A stretch of 64,000 bases of DNA from Zoroaster sp. YZ-2022 (lineage: Eukaryota > Echinodermata > Asteroidea > Forcipulatida > Zoroasteridae): positions 37,512,590 through 37,576,589 of the forward strand of contig CM055822.1 in assembly GCA_029582265.1 (NCBI GenBank). Reading direction: 5' to 3'. Positions 1-12,700 of this stretch are shown here, piece after piece. Every line of letters begins with the position of its first letter. Positions within the stretch are counted from its first letter, which is position 1. Made by a program: the position numbers and the translations under genes. The notes below the pieces were generated by a model. That model was not told the origin of the DNA and did not search any database. It saw only the letters and a program-made list of their open reading frames with translations.

Positions 1-112
1 AACGCAGAGTAATTAACAAAAACGCATAATTAGGCAGTCGGCAGCTGGTACGCTCCCTTACCGGAGGGTATATAACCTGCACATTTCTACTTTGTCTCCA
101 AGTATTATTTAA

Positions 113-464
113 CCCTCCTATACATGTAGGTTTAACAATCAGAGACACTCAAAATTTGTATGTACCTCCCAACCCATTGACTTTGTGCAGTGCACTCAAA
201 TAAATACAAGGACATGTGGCTATGGTAGGAGGTCAAACCAAAACCACTCAACTGTATATGAGTCTGCAGTACATACACAGCTCTGTGTGACTCTGCATAT
301 AACTTATGTAGGACATACACAAGTGTGTTTGACTTTGCCACTAACTCCAGCACTCTTAGAGAAAAAATACACATGTGTGAACAATTGGCAATGCAACCAA
401 AAATACTCAAGTGACTGTCTGTGGGTGCGGTGCTTACTGGGCCAAATTTCAGCCTGGGCATAGG
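113..464. mobile_element. TTAA MITE, CCCTCCTA family, copy a
   Basis: TTAA at 109-112 and 465-468. The left end is CCCTCCTA, and the right end has lost part of TAGGAGGG. The body (GACACTCAAA..., TGACTTTGTGCAGTGCACTC) is shared with copies at 5552 and 6513. Termini CCC with a TTAA target are piggyBac-like. Confidence 0.75.
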
Positions 465-632
465 TTAATGCAGTACCGACAGTTGGTCTAGGTGTACTAA
501 CATTGTACAGTGTTTAATAACTTGTCTAGATTTCTGGCCTCGCAATAATTTCAAAAACAAATTGTTGCTCGTATCATATTCTGACCAGAAATTGTTTGTT
601 TTTGTCTTAATTATACATGTATGTTTCCACAG

Positions 633-726
633 GTGGAAGGCAATCTCAAATCAATGGGTATGCTAAATGGTTCAGATGAAGTCAAACAGCCTGTCAAGCC
701 ACAACCAAAAGCCAGGCTCAAGAAAG
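633..726 (+). CDS. BBS4: BBS4 exon 1 of those visible (N-terminus)
   Basis: The exon follows the acceptor tttccacag and ends before GTACTAG. It encodes a charged, low-complexity leader with the stretch [13 protein letters not shown], which joins in phase 1 to [12 protein letters not shown] of the next exon. Vertebrate BBS4 also has a short disordered basic leader before this point. The first ATG in frame is 654, with a second at 660. The frame stays open back to the acceptor, so the exon could also be the second coding exon. Confidence 0.8.
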
Positions 727-3700
727 GTACTAGTCCAGATTTCGGGTGTTGGCAAAACCTACACGCAGCTGCAGTTACTGTATCTCAAAGGTCTTGGGTC
801 ATTGTGTCCAATCAGACTTTAGAGCTACAGATTTGTACATCTAGGAAATTTGGAGACCCATTCTTTGTAAACTAATCAAAATAGACTCTACACAGATGAG
901 GCCTCGACCTTAACCCTAACCACCCCACATCACACAAAATCCTCTATGAGGTATTGGAGCATTTTGGGTGATTGAGGAAGGATGCTATATATGTTCTGTG
1001 TTATTTTGGGTGATGCAGTATACAAATATAACATGGTTTGAGGGTGGACAGTCGATATTAGCTCCCTGAGGTATTGGAAGTTGAGAAACTAGTTCCCGAG
1101 GCGAAGCCGAGGGAACTAGTTTCTCAACTTCCAATACCGAGGGAAGGATGCTAATATGTTCGCATGTTATATTTGTTTTACTATACCTCATACATATTCA
1201 CAATATTCTCTAGTTCGGCATCATTGAGCTCGGTAAAACGCGAATTGACATTTACGTGTGCCGCCATCTTTTCATGTGTACATGTATGTAGCTAGGGTGA
1301 TGTTCGCGCGTGCGTACTACACCCGTGTGACTGTTCCCCGCCGGCAGGGAACAGATCGTCGGGACTATTTCCCCGCCGGGACTGTTCCCCGATGCGACAG
1401 TCTACTACGCACTACTGCGCATGCATATTTGCCCTGTGCGTGAATACTCGCGGGCACTTGGTAAATAGCCAAAATAGCATCTGGCACGTGACGGTGAATG
1501 GACCAGTGAGAATTCGGCTCTCGATCATGAATATATGTATGAGGTATAGTAATATGGTACATGTACCAACAAATGACATGACACTTTTACTGCAAAAACA
1601 CCTGTGTCAATATCAGTTGACTGAGCCAACAAAAAAACAAAAACAAAAACATGTATTTTTGTTCATAATAAAGGGATAAAGGCAAAGGGTACATGTATGT
1701 GTGATTTTGTGTGATTGAGGCAGTGGGCACCCTACACATGAAATACAGCACAATATATTGGGTGATTTTGGAGTATTCAGGAACCTTCCAAATTTTATGA
1801 AGACATTTTGTAGCATTTTGTGTGATTGAGGATGCATCCTACCTAAAAGGGCCTGGGGGTTAGGGTTAAGGATCGAGAGGGCACGGCCACTTTGGCTTGG
1901 ATCCCTAAAAATTTTCAAGGATACTTCAAAGCTGTTTGGTTGCACCCAGGGCTGAATCGGGGTAGACGTTGAAAATTTCCCCCAAAAAAATTAAAAGCAC
2001 TTTAGGCAAAAAAATTAAATACTGCTTTATTAGTTTAATTTGGTGGTTTGATTGCCGGCTGACGCTCAATTTTTGTCAAAGCTGCTTTTTTGTAACAGAC
2101 ATTTTAAGGAATATTTCATCACGATCGGAACAGGGCATTGAATTGTTGGCTAGTTTTAGATGAACTCGGTGACCCCGCTGCAAAATCACATTTCCCAAAG
2201 GTAAAACACAAATTTTAATGCTTGCAGCACAGATGCTGTATTTTGACTATCTGTGCATATATATTTTACATTTACATTGCCACGCTGCACCATTAACTTG
2301 CTTCCTCCTCTGGTTGCCAATCAATGATTAACCCTAACCCCCTAGGTATTCTAGCTAGGAACCTTCCTGAATCCTCCAAAATCCATTAGTGCACTTTTGG
2401 AAACATGCCCTTATTTTCAAAATGCACCATGCATTTTCATTGATCTTTCATATTTAGCACTTATGGCCTGTACTTCTTGCCAGGTAGTAATTTTGTCCCA
2501 TTTGAAGAGGTGAAAGTGCCAGTTTCCAACACTGCTGAATTTTTCCCAAAAAGTGCCCCTTGGAGGATTTTGCAGGATATGGGGTGGTTAGGGTTAAGGA
2601 GTCATCAGTGCCGTGAGTTTCTGTACAGACTGTTAAAAAAATCAATGATTGAGGGCACTCTCCTAATGGAGAGCGCCCTCAATCTGTGTTTTTAATTTTT
2701 TTTTCTGTTACCCGCCCATCTTCAGAAGCAAAATATAGTCATCAAAGTAATTTTAAAAAAACGATTAATGATATTTATCTGGAAAACTGGAGGGTTGAAA
2801 TGAACCAAAGTTACCAAATACGTTTCTATGTAAACTAGGAGTAGGACAACGTAAGTCTATTTCAGGTTTAAATATTTTGTAGAAATATTTTGTATCCAGT
2901 TTATGTAGATCTTCTTGTCAAACATTTATCAACTCTACTTATTTATACATTTTTATTTGCTATAGCACCAGAATTACCAATCTTAGAGCGGCGTAATTGG
3001 CTGATTCACTTGCACTATGTCAGAAAGGAATACGAAACTGCAAAGGTAAAGTATACATGTCAAATATATCTGTTTTTCATTATTCCCCCATAAATTATTA
3101 TTTTTTTAATTTGGCTCTTTTCCCTTTTGAATTTGAACATTGCTATTTCCAGTACTACATAATTGTTATAGATATGTACGTTTCTGAGACTTTAATACAA
3201 GGGAAGTTTTCTTTCATCAAACGTCAAAAGTACTTTTTGGACCAAGGGTGCAACTGGGAAAATTACATGTGGTTTGACGTGATTTAAGAAAGATAAGATT
3301 TGTGGGTAACACCATGTGTAATAATCTCTTCTTGGAAGATCCTTCCCACATCCTAGCCAGAAGTATTTAAGCCACAGCATTAGTCCAGCAACCTCCCAAA
3401 GAGTACTCCTGTTAGAAACTATCCTTATTTCTGGTTCTTTTCAGAACAATACTTCTAAGAAGAGATTATCACTCATGATGTTACCTGTAAACCTATTCTT
3501 TCTGACCCAGTCCACCTTGTAAAGCTTCAAATCATATTAACCCTAACCTTCCCAAATCCTCCAATATCCTCTTTGCATAATTGAAGGATTTTGAAGGATT
3601 GAGGTTATTAGGAAATTGCAGTGGTGAAGGATTTAGAAGGATTGAGGGCAAATGTGATTATTTGCTTGGTGGATAATGGAGGATCAAGGTGATCAGGCAA

Positions 3701-6700
3701 TATTTGACATTAGATGAAAATGGAGGATTGAGGTTACATTGTACAATGTTGATCTGTCCAAAAATGATTCTGGAGGATTGAGGTTATTAGGCCTACATGT
3801 ACTTGCCTCTTAGTACATGCACATCCAGGTTTATTGTAGGTATTGCAAGGTCGGTGCTTGGGTCAGTGGACACTGTTTATTGCTCCATGCATGCAGGGAG
3901 ATTAAACACATGTGGGCATACATGTCATCTGCATACAGTGATAGTGGTCATTGTGTTTGCTTTACTACTGAAGGATATTGGAGGATTCAGGTTGTGTGTG
4001 GGCACGTGGGCTCAGGGAGTTAGGGTGAATGATGTGATTTGTGTTTGACACCAATCAAATGAAAAGGATTTGTGTGTGAGAAATACGTACAAATGATTTA
4101 ATAATAATAATAATAATAATAATGTGTGGACTTATATAGCGCACGTATCCACCAACTGAGTGGTGCTCAAGGCGCATATTATTACCCCTGCTCATAAGGC
4201 TCATAAATCATTCCTGAAACCATCTCAGCTCCCTGGGGAGTATACAACTCAATTGCTGCCATTACAGCGCATATAGGGCTAATCAACCAACTCTGCCCTC
4301 ACAGGTACCCATTTAACCCCTGGGTGGAGAGAAGCAATTATGGTTAAGTGTCTTGCTCAAGGGCACAAGTGTCACGGCCGGGATTCGAACCCACATTCTG
4401 CTGCTAACACCAGAACTTGAGTCCGGTAAGCTAGACCGCTCGGCCACGACACTACACTTTGACACTGACTTGCACTGGCAACACCTCTTATTGCCCCTTT
4501 CACTGTTCAATAGAGGGCGCTCTTTATGTTAACATGTGATTACATGTGTCTCATTATTTATACCACCCACAGGTACTGATAAAAGAACAGGTGGCAGAGA
4601 CAAGCGGCATGTGTGAGTACCCCTTGTATGTCCAAGCCCTGATTCTCCGACAGGAAGGACGCATCCAGGAGTCTCTGGAATGCTTCCAGACATGTGCTCT
4701 CATCAACGCCCAGAATGCAGATAATCTCAAACAGGTCGCAAGGTCATTGTAAGTACCAGACTTGTCATGTCTCAGGATTTTTCCTGATTTGAGAATTTTT
4801 TTAACATGAAACTGGGTATGCCCACACTGATGGGTCCAAAAGTGAGACATTTCAGAGGAACATGGGACATTAACCCTCCTATAATAATTGCAGTTTTGGG
4901 CCTAGAAACTGCACCTTTCAAAACCTGTCAGCCGGAGGGTTTCGAAAGGTTATGTAGTTGCTTCACTGCGCACTAACACTGGCAGGTTTTGAAAGGTGAT
5001 GTAGATATACTACCATATGTACTATACATAGTTTGTGTACATAACTGTTGACTGTTAGTCACTGCACATTTCAAATCCCTTTGGCAAGTAATAGACTGAT
5101 AGATGTGTATACATGTGTATCTTAGGGATTACTGTTTATGTACAGGGTAGCTCAGGCACCTTCTGAAAGGTTTTGATAGTTGGATGAACTTTATTGAGGA
5201 TTACTTAGCTTTACTTTAACGACTTAGCGTAGTGCCAATACCTTTCAAAACCTTCCAACATGTTTTGGCATGTAGGTGTACTTGCTACAGACTTAGCTTA
5301 CTTTATAACTTAGTATCAGCACCTTTCAAACCCTCCAAAGGGTTTTGGCATGCTTTGGCAGGTTAATGCTGTGGGGCCCTATGCTTATTACACAGTGCAA
5401 ATTTGGCAACATTTGGCATGTACAGTTACAGGAGGGTTAATAATAAAATATTTTCTTTCTGTGTACATTCCAAGTTCCTTGAGGATTGTGCTTTTCAAAA
5501 ATTAAGACAATTTTCTCAGTAATTAAGTGATTACAAGGGGATCTTCTTTAACCCTCCTATGCCCAGGCTGAAATTTGGCCCAGTCAGCACGGCACTCACA
5601 GACAGTCACTTGAGTATTTTTGGTTGCATTGCCAATTGGTAGGTCAAACCACAGAGTCACACAGAGCTGTGTATGAGTGCACTGCACACTGTCAATGGGT
5701 TGGGAGTTACATACAAATTTTGAGTGTGTTTGGGTTTGACCTCCTATCACAGCCACATGTGTTTGCATGTATGTGAGTGCACTGCACAAAGTCAATGGGC
5801 TAAGAGAGACATACAAATTTTGAGTGTCTTTGAGTGTTAAACCTATAGGAGGGTTAAGATGTTATGTTTGTAACGTGGACAGACATTTAAATCAGAAATT
5901 GACTACAAGTACTAATAAACCAGATTCATTCACCCATATGTTGACCCTTTACAATGCTATTCCCCTAAGGACAACCCTCCTGGTATTAAAAGGAATCATC
6001 CTCAAAAGATTATGTTTGTAACATGTTTGTAACAAATTCTCTGTCCACGTTACATACGTGGTATATTTCACTTGCTAATTTCTAAAAAAAAATATAAAAA
6101 AAAGCACAGAAGATGTCTTAGGTTTTGGTTCATAACAATCCAAAAGGGGTTAGGGATGTAAATGTAAATTTAAGCATTTGGGTAATTATTTAATTTTATT
6201 ATCACTTTCCTGTCAATCTTAAAACAAAATGTCTGTCCATGTTACAAACATAATGTCTTAAAGATGATCCTGCAATTTCTTAAGTACCAATAATATTTTC
6301 TTATTATTTGGTATGCACAATCATTAAATGCTAAGGAATGTTCAGGAATCTATTGGGACAAAATAGTTGCCTTTATTTGACCCTCCCATGTCACACTCCA
6401 ATAGTTATCATATATGTACTCATTAGTGTGGAAAGACCCAACTACATGAAGTTAATACGAACTCGGAACAAAAATTAGTTGATTTATTCATGATCTTTGC
6501 ACTGTTGTTTAACCCTCCTGTAGAAGACACTCAACATTTCCATGTACCTCCCAACCCATTGACTTTGTGCAGTGCACTCAAATAAATGCAAGGACATGTG
6601 GGTATGGTAGGAGGTCAAACCAAAACCACTCAACTGTATATGAGTCTGCTGTACATACACAGCTCTGTGTGACTCTGCATATAACTTATACACACGTGTG

Positions 6701-9700
6701 GTTGACTGCCACTAACTCCAGCACTCTTAGAGAAAAATACACATGTGTGAACAATTGGCAATGCAACCAAAAATACTCAAGTGACTGTCTGTGGGTGTGG
6801 TGCTTACTGGGGCCAAATTTCAGCCTGGGCATAGGAGGGTTAATGACCTTTCAAAGAGCTACATTTACTAAAAACTATGGATGACTAGTACAATTCAGTT
6901 GTTATTGGTCCTGCTGGACCAGTTACATGTAATTGTAAACCCCTGCCACAGCAACACTCCTTTTGGAATGTTCCACGAGATTTTTCTCTTCCTTCTGCTG
7001 GGACACTCCCTAATGGATACATTTGGCGTTTTAATTTGAGCAGATTTCTTCTTGGGAGACACAAGGCAGCCATTGATGTGTATTCTGAAGCAGCAAGAAT
7101 GTGCAGTAGAGACTGGGAGATAAGTCACAACCAGGGAGTGTGCTTCATGTATCTCAAGGAATACCTCAAGGTGAATTCCTCATTAACACTAACTCCCTAG
7201 GCCCATTTGCTTACACATAACCTGAATCCTTCCTAACTCCCTAGGCCCATTTGCTTACACATCACCTGAATCCTTCCTAACTCCCAAGGCCCATTTGCTT
7301 ACACATCACCTGAATCCTTCCTAACTCCCAAGGCCCATTTGCTTACACATCACCTGAATCCTTCCTAACTCCCAAGGCCCATTTGCTTACACATAACCTG
7401 AATCCTCCAATATCCTTCAGTAGTAAAGCAAGCTCATGACATGTATGTACACGTGTTTCTAATCTGTGATACATGTACATGGCCAGGGACCCTCCCTGCA
7501 TGCATGGAGCAATAAACAGTGTCCACTGACCCAAGCGCTGACCTTGCAATCACTACAACAAACATGGATGTACATGTACCATGGAAAGGCAAGTATGCCT
7601 AATAACCTCATTCCTCCAAAATCCTTCACTTTAGCAAAGAGCATGTAGCATGTAACCTCAATCCTTCAAAACCCTTCACTTTAGCAAAGAGGATTTTGGA
7701 GGATTTGGGAAGGTTAGGGTTAATCCAAGCCATGCTGTATGAACACAACAGAATGCAACAAATGTTCAAATCTGTTGGATCTTGTTGAAGTGAGCCCTTG
7801 TTGATGGATCTTGTTGCACTCAGCAGGCTTCCCGCTTGGACAGCTGATGGATGTTGTTGCATTGAGCAGGATGTCTAGCCATTTATTGTGAAACGGCCTA
7901 ATTCCATTTTGATTCTTGAGGTTTTCTGGGTAAATTCAGAAAGCACTTTGTGTCATTTCTGAAAGCTTCATATGTCATTTCTGAAAGCTTCAAATGCTCA
8001 CTTTGTTTCATTTCTGAAAGCTTCATATGCTCACTTTGTTTCATTTCTGAAAGCTTCAAATGCTCACTTTGTGTCATTTCTGAAAGCTTCAAATGCTCAC
8101 TTTGTTTCATTTCTGAAAGCTTCAAATGCTCACTTTGTGTCATTTCTGAAAGCTTCATATGCTCACTTTGTGTCATTTCTGAAAGCTTCAAATGCTCACT
8201 TTGTGTCATTTCTGAAAGCTTCATATGCTCACTTTGTGTCATTTCTGAAAGCTTCATATGCTCACTTTGTGTCATTTCTGAAAGCTTCAATTGCTCACTT
8301 TGTGTCATTTCTGAAAGCTTCAAATGCTCACTTTGTGTCATTTCTGAAAGCTTCATATGCTCACTTTGTGTCATTTCTGAAAGCTTCAAATGCTCACTTT
8401 GTTTCATTTCTGAAAGCTTCAAATGCTCACTTTGTGTCATTTCTGAAAGCTTCAAATGCTCACTTTGTGTCATTTCTGAAAGCTTCAAATGCTCACTTTG
8501 TTTCATTTCTGAAAGCTTCAAATGCTCACTTTGTTTCATTTCTGAAAGCTTCAAATGCTCAATTTGTTTCATTTCTGAAATAACACCACCAATCTTAAAC
8601 TCTTTTGCAACTTTGATCATCATTTTTTTTGTAAAGCATGACAGAGTTAGATGGCATTGACAGAGCTGTTCTTGTTAAATTGGGGCTCTCAGCAAATATT
8701 TATAATTGGCCTATCCCCATTTGGTGTCATAAGAAAACTAAACAATATATATTTTATTATCGAAACCTACAGTAAAATATTGAAAAAAAGTCACTTTCTC
8801 CGGACTCCTTTTGACTCAAATTTAGAAAAGAATAAGGTCCGCTGGGGATAAACAGATGGTCATCTAACGTTTAAAAATTGCCATTCCTTGATGTAAAAAA
8901 AATCAACCAGGTGTTATCCAAAAAAAATGTAAATAACACAGGAACTTGGTGCTGTTGCATGTGTAAAATGTAAGAGGGACCTGTTTGTTTTCCCCAAGAG
9001 GACATTGGGCTTTTGTGGGAATTGAGACAAAAGGAGTTCGGACAAAGTGACTTTATTACAACATTTTACAATTGGGTTGTAATATTAAAACCTTACGTTG
9101 TTTAGTTTCCTTATGACAGTCTTAAAATGGTGAAAGGTCAGTATTTGATATTTGCTTAGAGCACTTCTTTATGCTATGGTCCCACAGGAATATTTCGATC
9201 TTTCTGTCGAAATATATTTCGATTCCTGTTTTTTTTGTTATTTTTAATAATTTCGTCAAAATCTTGTATAAATATCGACAAAATATCTGTTTTCCGTGAG
9301 GAAATTTTTATTTTTGTATTTTCTGGACAATTTCGATTCATTTTCGATTTTATTTCGACGACTTTCGACTGTTTAGGTCATTTCGACTGGCATTTCGACA
9401 AAATTTGACTGTTTAGACTGTTTAGATTGATTTAGATTTTTTTTTCGAATAATTTTCGATTGTTTTAAAAAATTGTGGACAAATGTTCTGATTTATTTCG
9501 ACTGTAACGATTGTTTAGACTATTTAGAGAGTTCAGATTTATTTCGACTGGTTTTCGAACTTTTAGACTGTTAAGACTATTTCGATTTCATTTTCGATAG
9601 TTTCGATAAAATGTCGACAATTTCGATAAATTTGATCGAAACTTTATCGAAAAATATTGGTCAGGTTTAATAATTTGCGATTAATGATTTTTTTTTTCGA

Positions 9701-12700
9701 CAAATATCGACAGTTTCGATTTTTTTAGACTCTTTAGACTATTTCGACTTTTCTCGAGAAAATTTTGTAAAAAATCTAAAATCTTGATCTAGAGTCGAAA
9801 TCTCTGTGGGACCATAGCATTAACCCTAACGTCCTAGGCATTCATTTGGGGTCCAGTACACTGTACTACAAAAATACTACTCAATTCTCATAGACCAGTG
9901 TAGTAAAAGTACACTGTACTACAAAATACTACTCAATTCTCATAGACCAGTGTAGTAAAAGTACTCCATACTACAAAATACTACTCAATTCTCATAGACC
10001 AGTGTAGTAAAAGTACTCCATACTACAAAATACTACTCAATTCTCATAGACCAGTGTAGTAAAAGTACACTGTACTACAAAATACTACTCAATTCTCATA
10101 GACCAGTGTAGTAAAAGTACACTGTACTACAAAATACTACTCAATTCTCTTATAGACCAGTGTAGTAAAAGTACACTGTAAGTACTACAAAATACTACTC
10201 AATTCTCATAGACCAGTGTAGTAAAAGTACACTGTACTACAAAATACTACTCAATTCTCATAGACCAGTGTAGTAAAAGTACACTGTACTACAAAATACT
10301 ACTCAATTCTCATAGACCAGTGTAGTAAAAGTACACTGTACTACAAAATACTACTCAATTCTCATAGACCAGTGTAGTAAAAGTACACTGTACTACTAAA
10401 TACTACTCAATTCTCATAGACCAGTGTAGTAAAAGTACACTGTACTACAAAATACTACTCAATTCTCATAGACCAGTGTAGTAAAAGTACACTGTACTAC
10501 AAAATACTACTCAATTCTCATAGACCAGTGTAGTAAAAGTACTCCATACTACAAAATACTACTCAATTCTCATAGACCAGTGTAGTAAAAGTACACTGTA
10601 CTACAAAATACTACTCAATTCTCTTATAGACCAGTGTAGTAAAAGTACACTGTACTACAAAATACTACTCAATTCTCATAGACCAGTGTAGTAAAAGTAC
10701 TCCATACTACAAAATACTACTCAATTCTCATAGACCAGTGTAGTAAAAGTACTCCATACTACAAAATACTACTCAATTCTCAGACCAGTGTAGTAAAAGT
10801 ACACTGTACTACAAAATACTACTCAATTCTCATAGACCAGTGTAGTAAAAGTACTCCATACTACAAAATACTACTCAATTCTCATAGACCAGTGTAGTAA
10901 AAGTACTCCATACTACAAAATACTACTCAATTCTCATAGACCAGTGTAGTAAAAGTACTCCATACTACAAAATACTACTCAATTCTCATAGACCAGTGTA
11001 GTAAAAGTACTCCGTACTACAAAATACTACTCAATTCTCATAGACCAGTGTAGTAAAAGTACTCCGTACTACAAAATACTACTCAATTCTCATAGACCAG
11101 TGTAGTAAAAGTACTCCATACTGCAGTTTACTCCAGTAGTATTTTGTAGTATTCAGTGAGGTTAGGGTTAAGGGAGGAAGGCCAAAGTCATGGTACAGCC
11201 AAGCCTTTGAGAAGCCCAGCCAGGCCTAGGCTACCTGGCCTCTTAATCTGTCTTTTGTGAGTCCTAATCCTGTAACAATACAGTACCTGCCAATCAACAT
11301 AACCTGGGCTTCTGGAGGGCCTAGCCCAGGCAAGCAGAGCTCATTATATAGGCCAGTAGGCAGGGGAAAAGCCTGGGCCTAGCCGGGCTTCTCAAAGGCT
11401 TGGCTGTACCATGACTTTGGCTCTTGTCCCTAACAACACAACATAATAAGCAGGAACTTTCACAGGAAGATTGTTTAATGTTTATCTTTATAGAGAGTAA
11501 GCATACTCGTAGAAGCATTTTCGACAACATTACCAATGTTGTACCTTCATTTAAAGGGACAGTATCGTCACGATTAACGGGGCATGGAATCGGAGTGCTA
11601 GTTTTAGATTAACTGAAAATAATACCCCACATGATAAGGTCATATTACCGTTGCTGATAAATGAGCCAGTAATTTTCAGTCACTGTGTTCATCTTAAACT
11701 ACATGTACATGTAGGGCACCGATTCCATGCCCTGTTGAAAGTCTGCTCTGATCGTGATGATATTGGCCCTTTAAGTCCAGTAAGTTTTGTATCAAGAGAT
11801 ATACTGTACTAAAAATCAACCTGTGAAAGTTTCAGCTTATTTCATTGTGAAAATGCATTCAGACTGATTGATTGTATTTATATTATTATACATTTCTGGT
11901 AATAAAACCAAGGATTCCTCAGAAGCACACTTAAGCACTGTAGCTCGGAAGCCTTAGGAAACCTGTAAACAAGGGTCCTTGCTATGTGATCCAGAAACAC
12001 CAGGGTAAGCCTCTACTCTTGCACGATAAGTGTTCTGGCTTTATGTACACACTGTACATGTGCATTATTTTAACAAGTTCGCTTCGGAGGCCGTGTATAC
12101 ACGCAATTTTTGTTTTTGGACAGCGGATCGGAGAGCGTCTAAACACGCATTCCGATTTTTGTGTGTGTCACCGGGAGACTTGTCATCACGCCACACGTGG
12201 CGTGCAGTCGTGGCGGCTGACTTGTGTACACGCAATCGTTTCTCGGAGTCCATGGGGTCACGGTTCGGTGGCCCTGGACAAAATGCACTGCAAATACTGA
12301 ACGAGTTCACTCTTTTCGTTGATTTTTGCCTAATCCCTTTATCCAAGACCTGTTCCTTTGACGTACCAGCCAGGGATTTGTAAAGAGGGATTTATATCCA
12401 TTGTTTACGAGGCATTCGATCTCTCTCCAGGTATGCCGCTCTTTTTTCGACCGGGCGCTGGTCGCTAATAGGCCGTTGCATCAGGGCTTGCCAACGGTCT
12501 AATTGTGCTGAACAAACACAACCGTAATTAAAAAACTAGCCATTTAATTCTCAAAATGTCAATGAGTAAAGGTGTTTATTTGGGTGTCCGAACTTAGTTT
12601 CATTGACAAAAAAAATTATTAATGGCTAGAAATTTTTTCAGATTTTTCACTGAAAATAAACCCGCACGGGGACCGAAAAAAAATTAATATTCCCGACGTC

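Larger units (their letters stand above)
914..1865. mobile_element. Probable TTAA MITE, CCCTAAC family, with foldback interior
   Basis: TTAA 910-913 with CCCTAACCACCCCACATCAC on the left. GGGGGTTAGGG with TTAA 1866-1869 on the right. Near both ends are GATTGAGGAAGGATGC-type words. It includes the hairpin at 1018-1187 and the inverted pair at 1180/1551, which may be separate insertions. Confidence 0.5.

Noticed and set aside
910..2600. Telomeric sequence from CCCTAACCC / GGTTAGGG words
   Set aside because: The words occur singly at MITE ends next to TTAA, not as TTAGGG arrays.
7898..8660. Protein-coding genes of 203-241 codons on both strands
   Set aside because: The frames come from a 33-bp repeat without stops. 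No splice or promoter context, and it lies in a BBS4 intron.
9860..11130. CRISPR-like regular repeats
   Set aside because: The repeats are contiguous with no unique spacers, no cas genes are present, and the DNA is clearly eukaryotic. It is a satellite.
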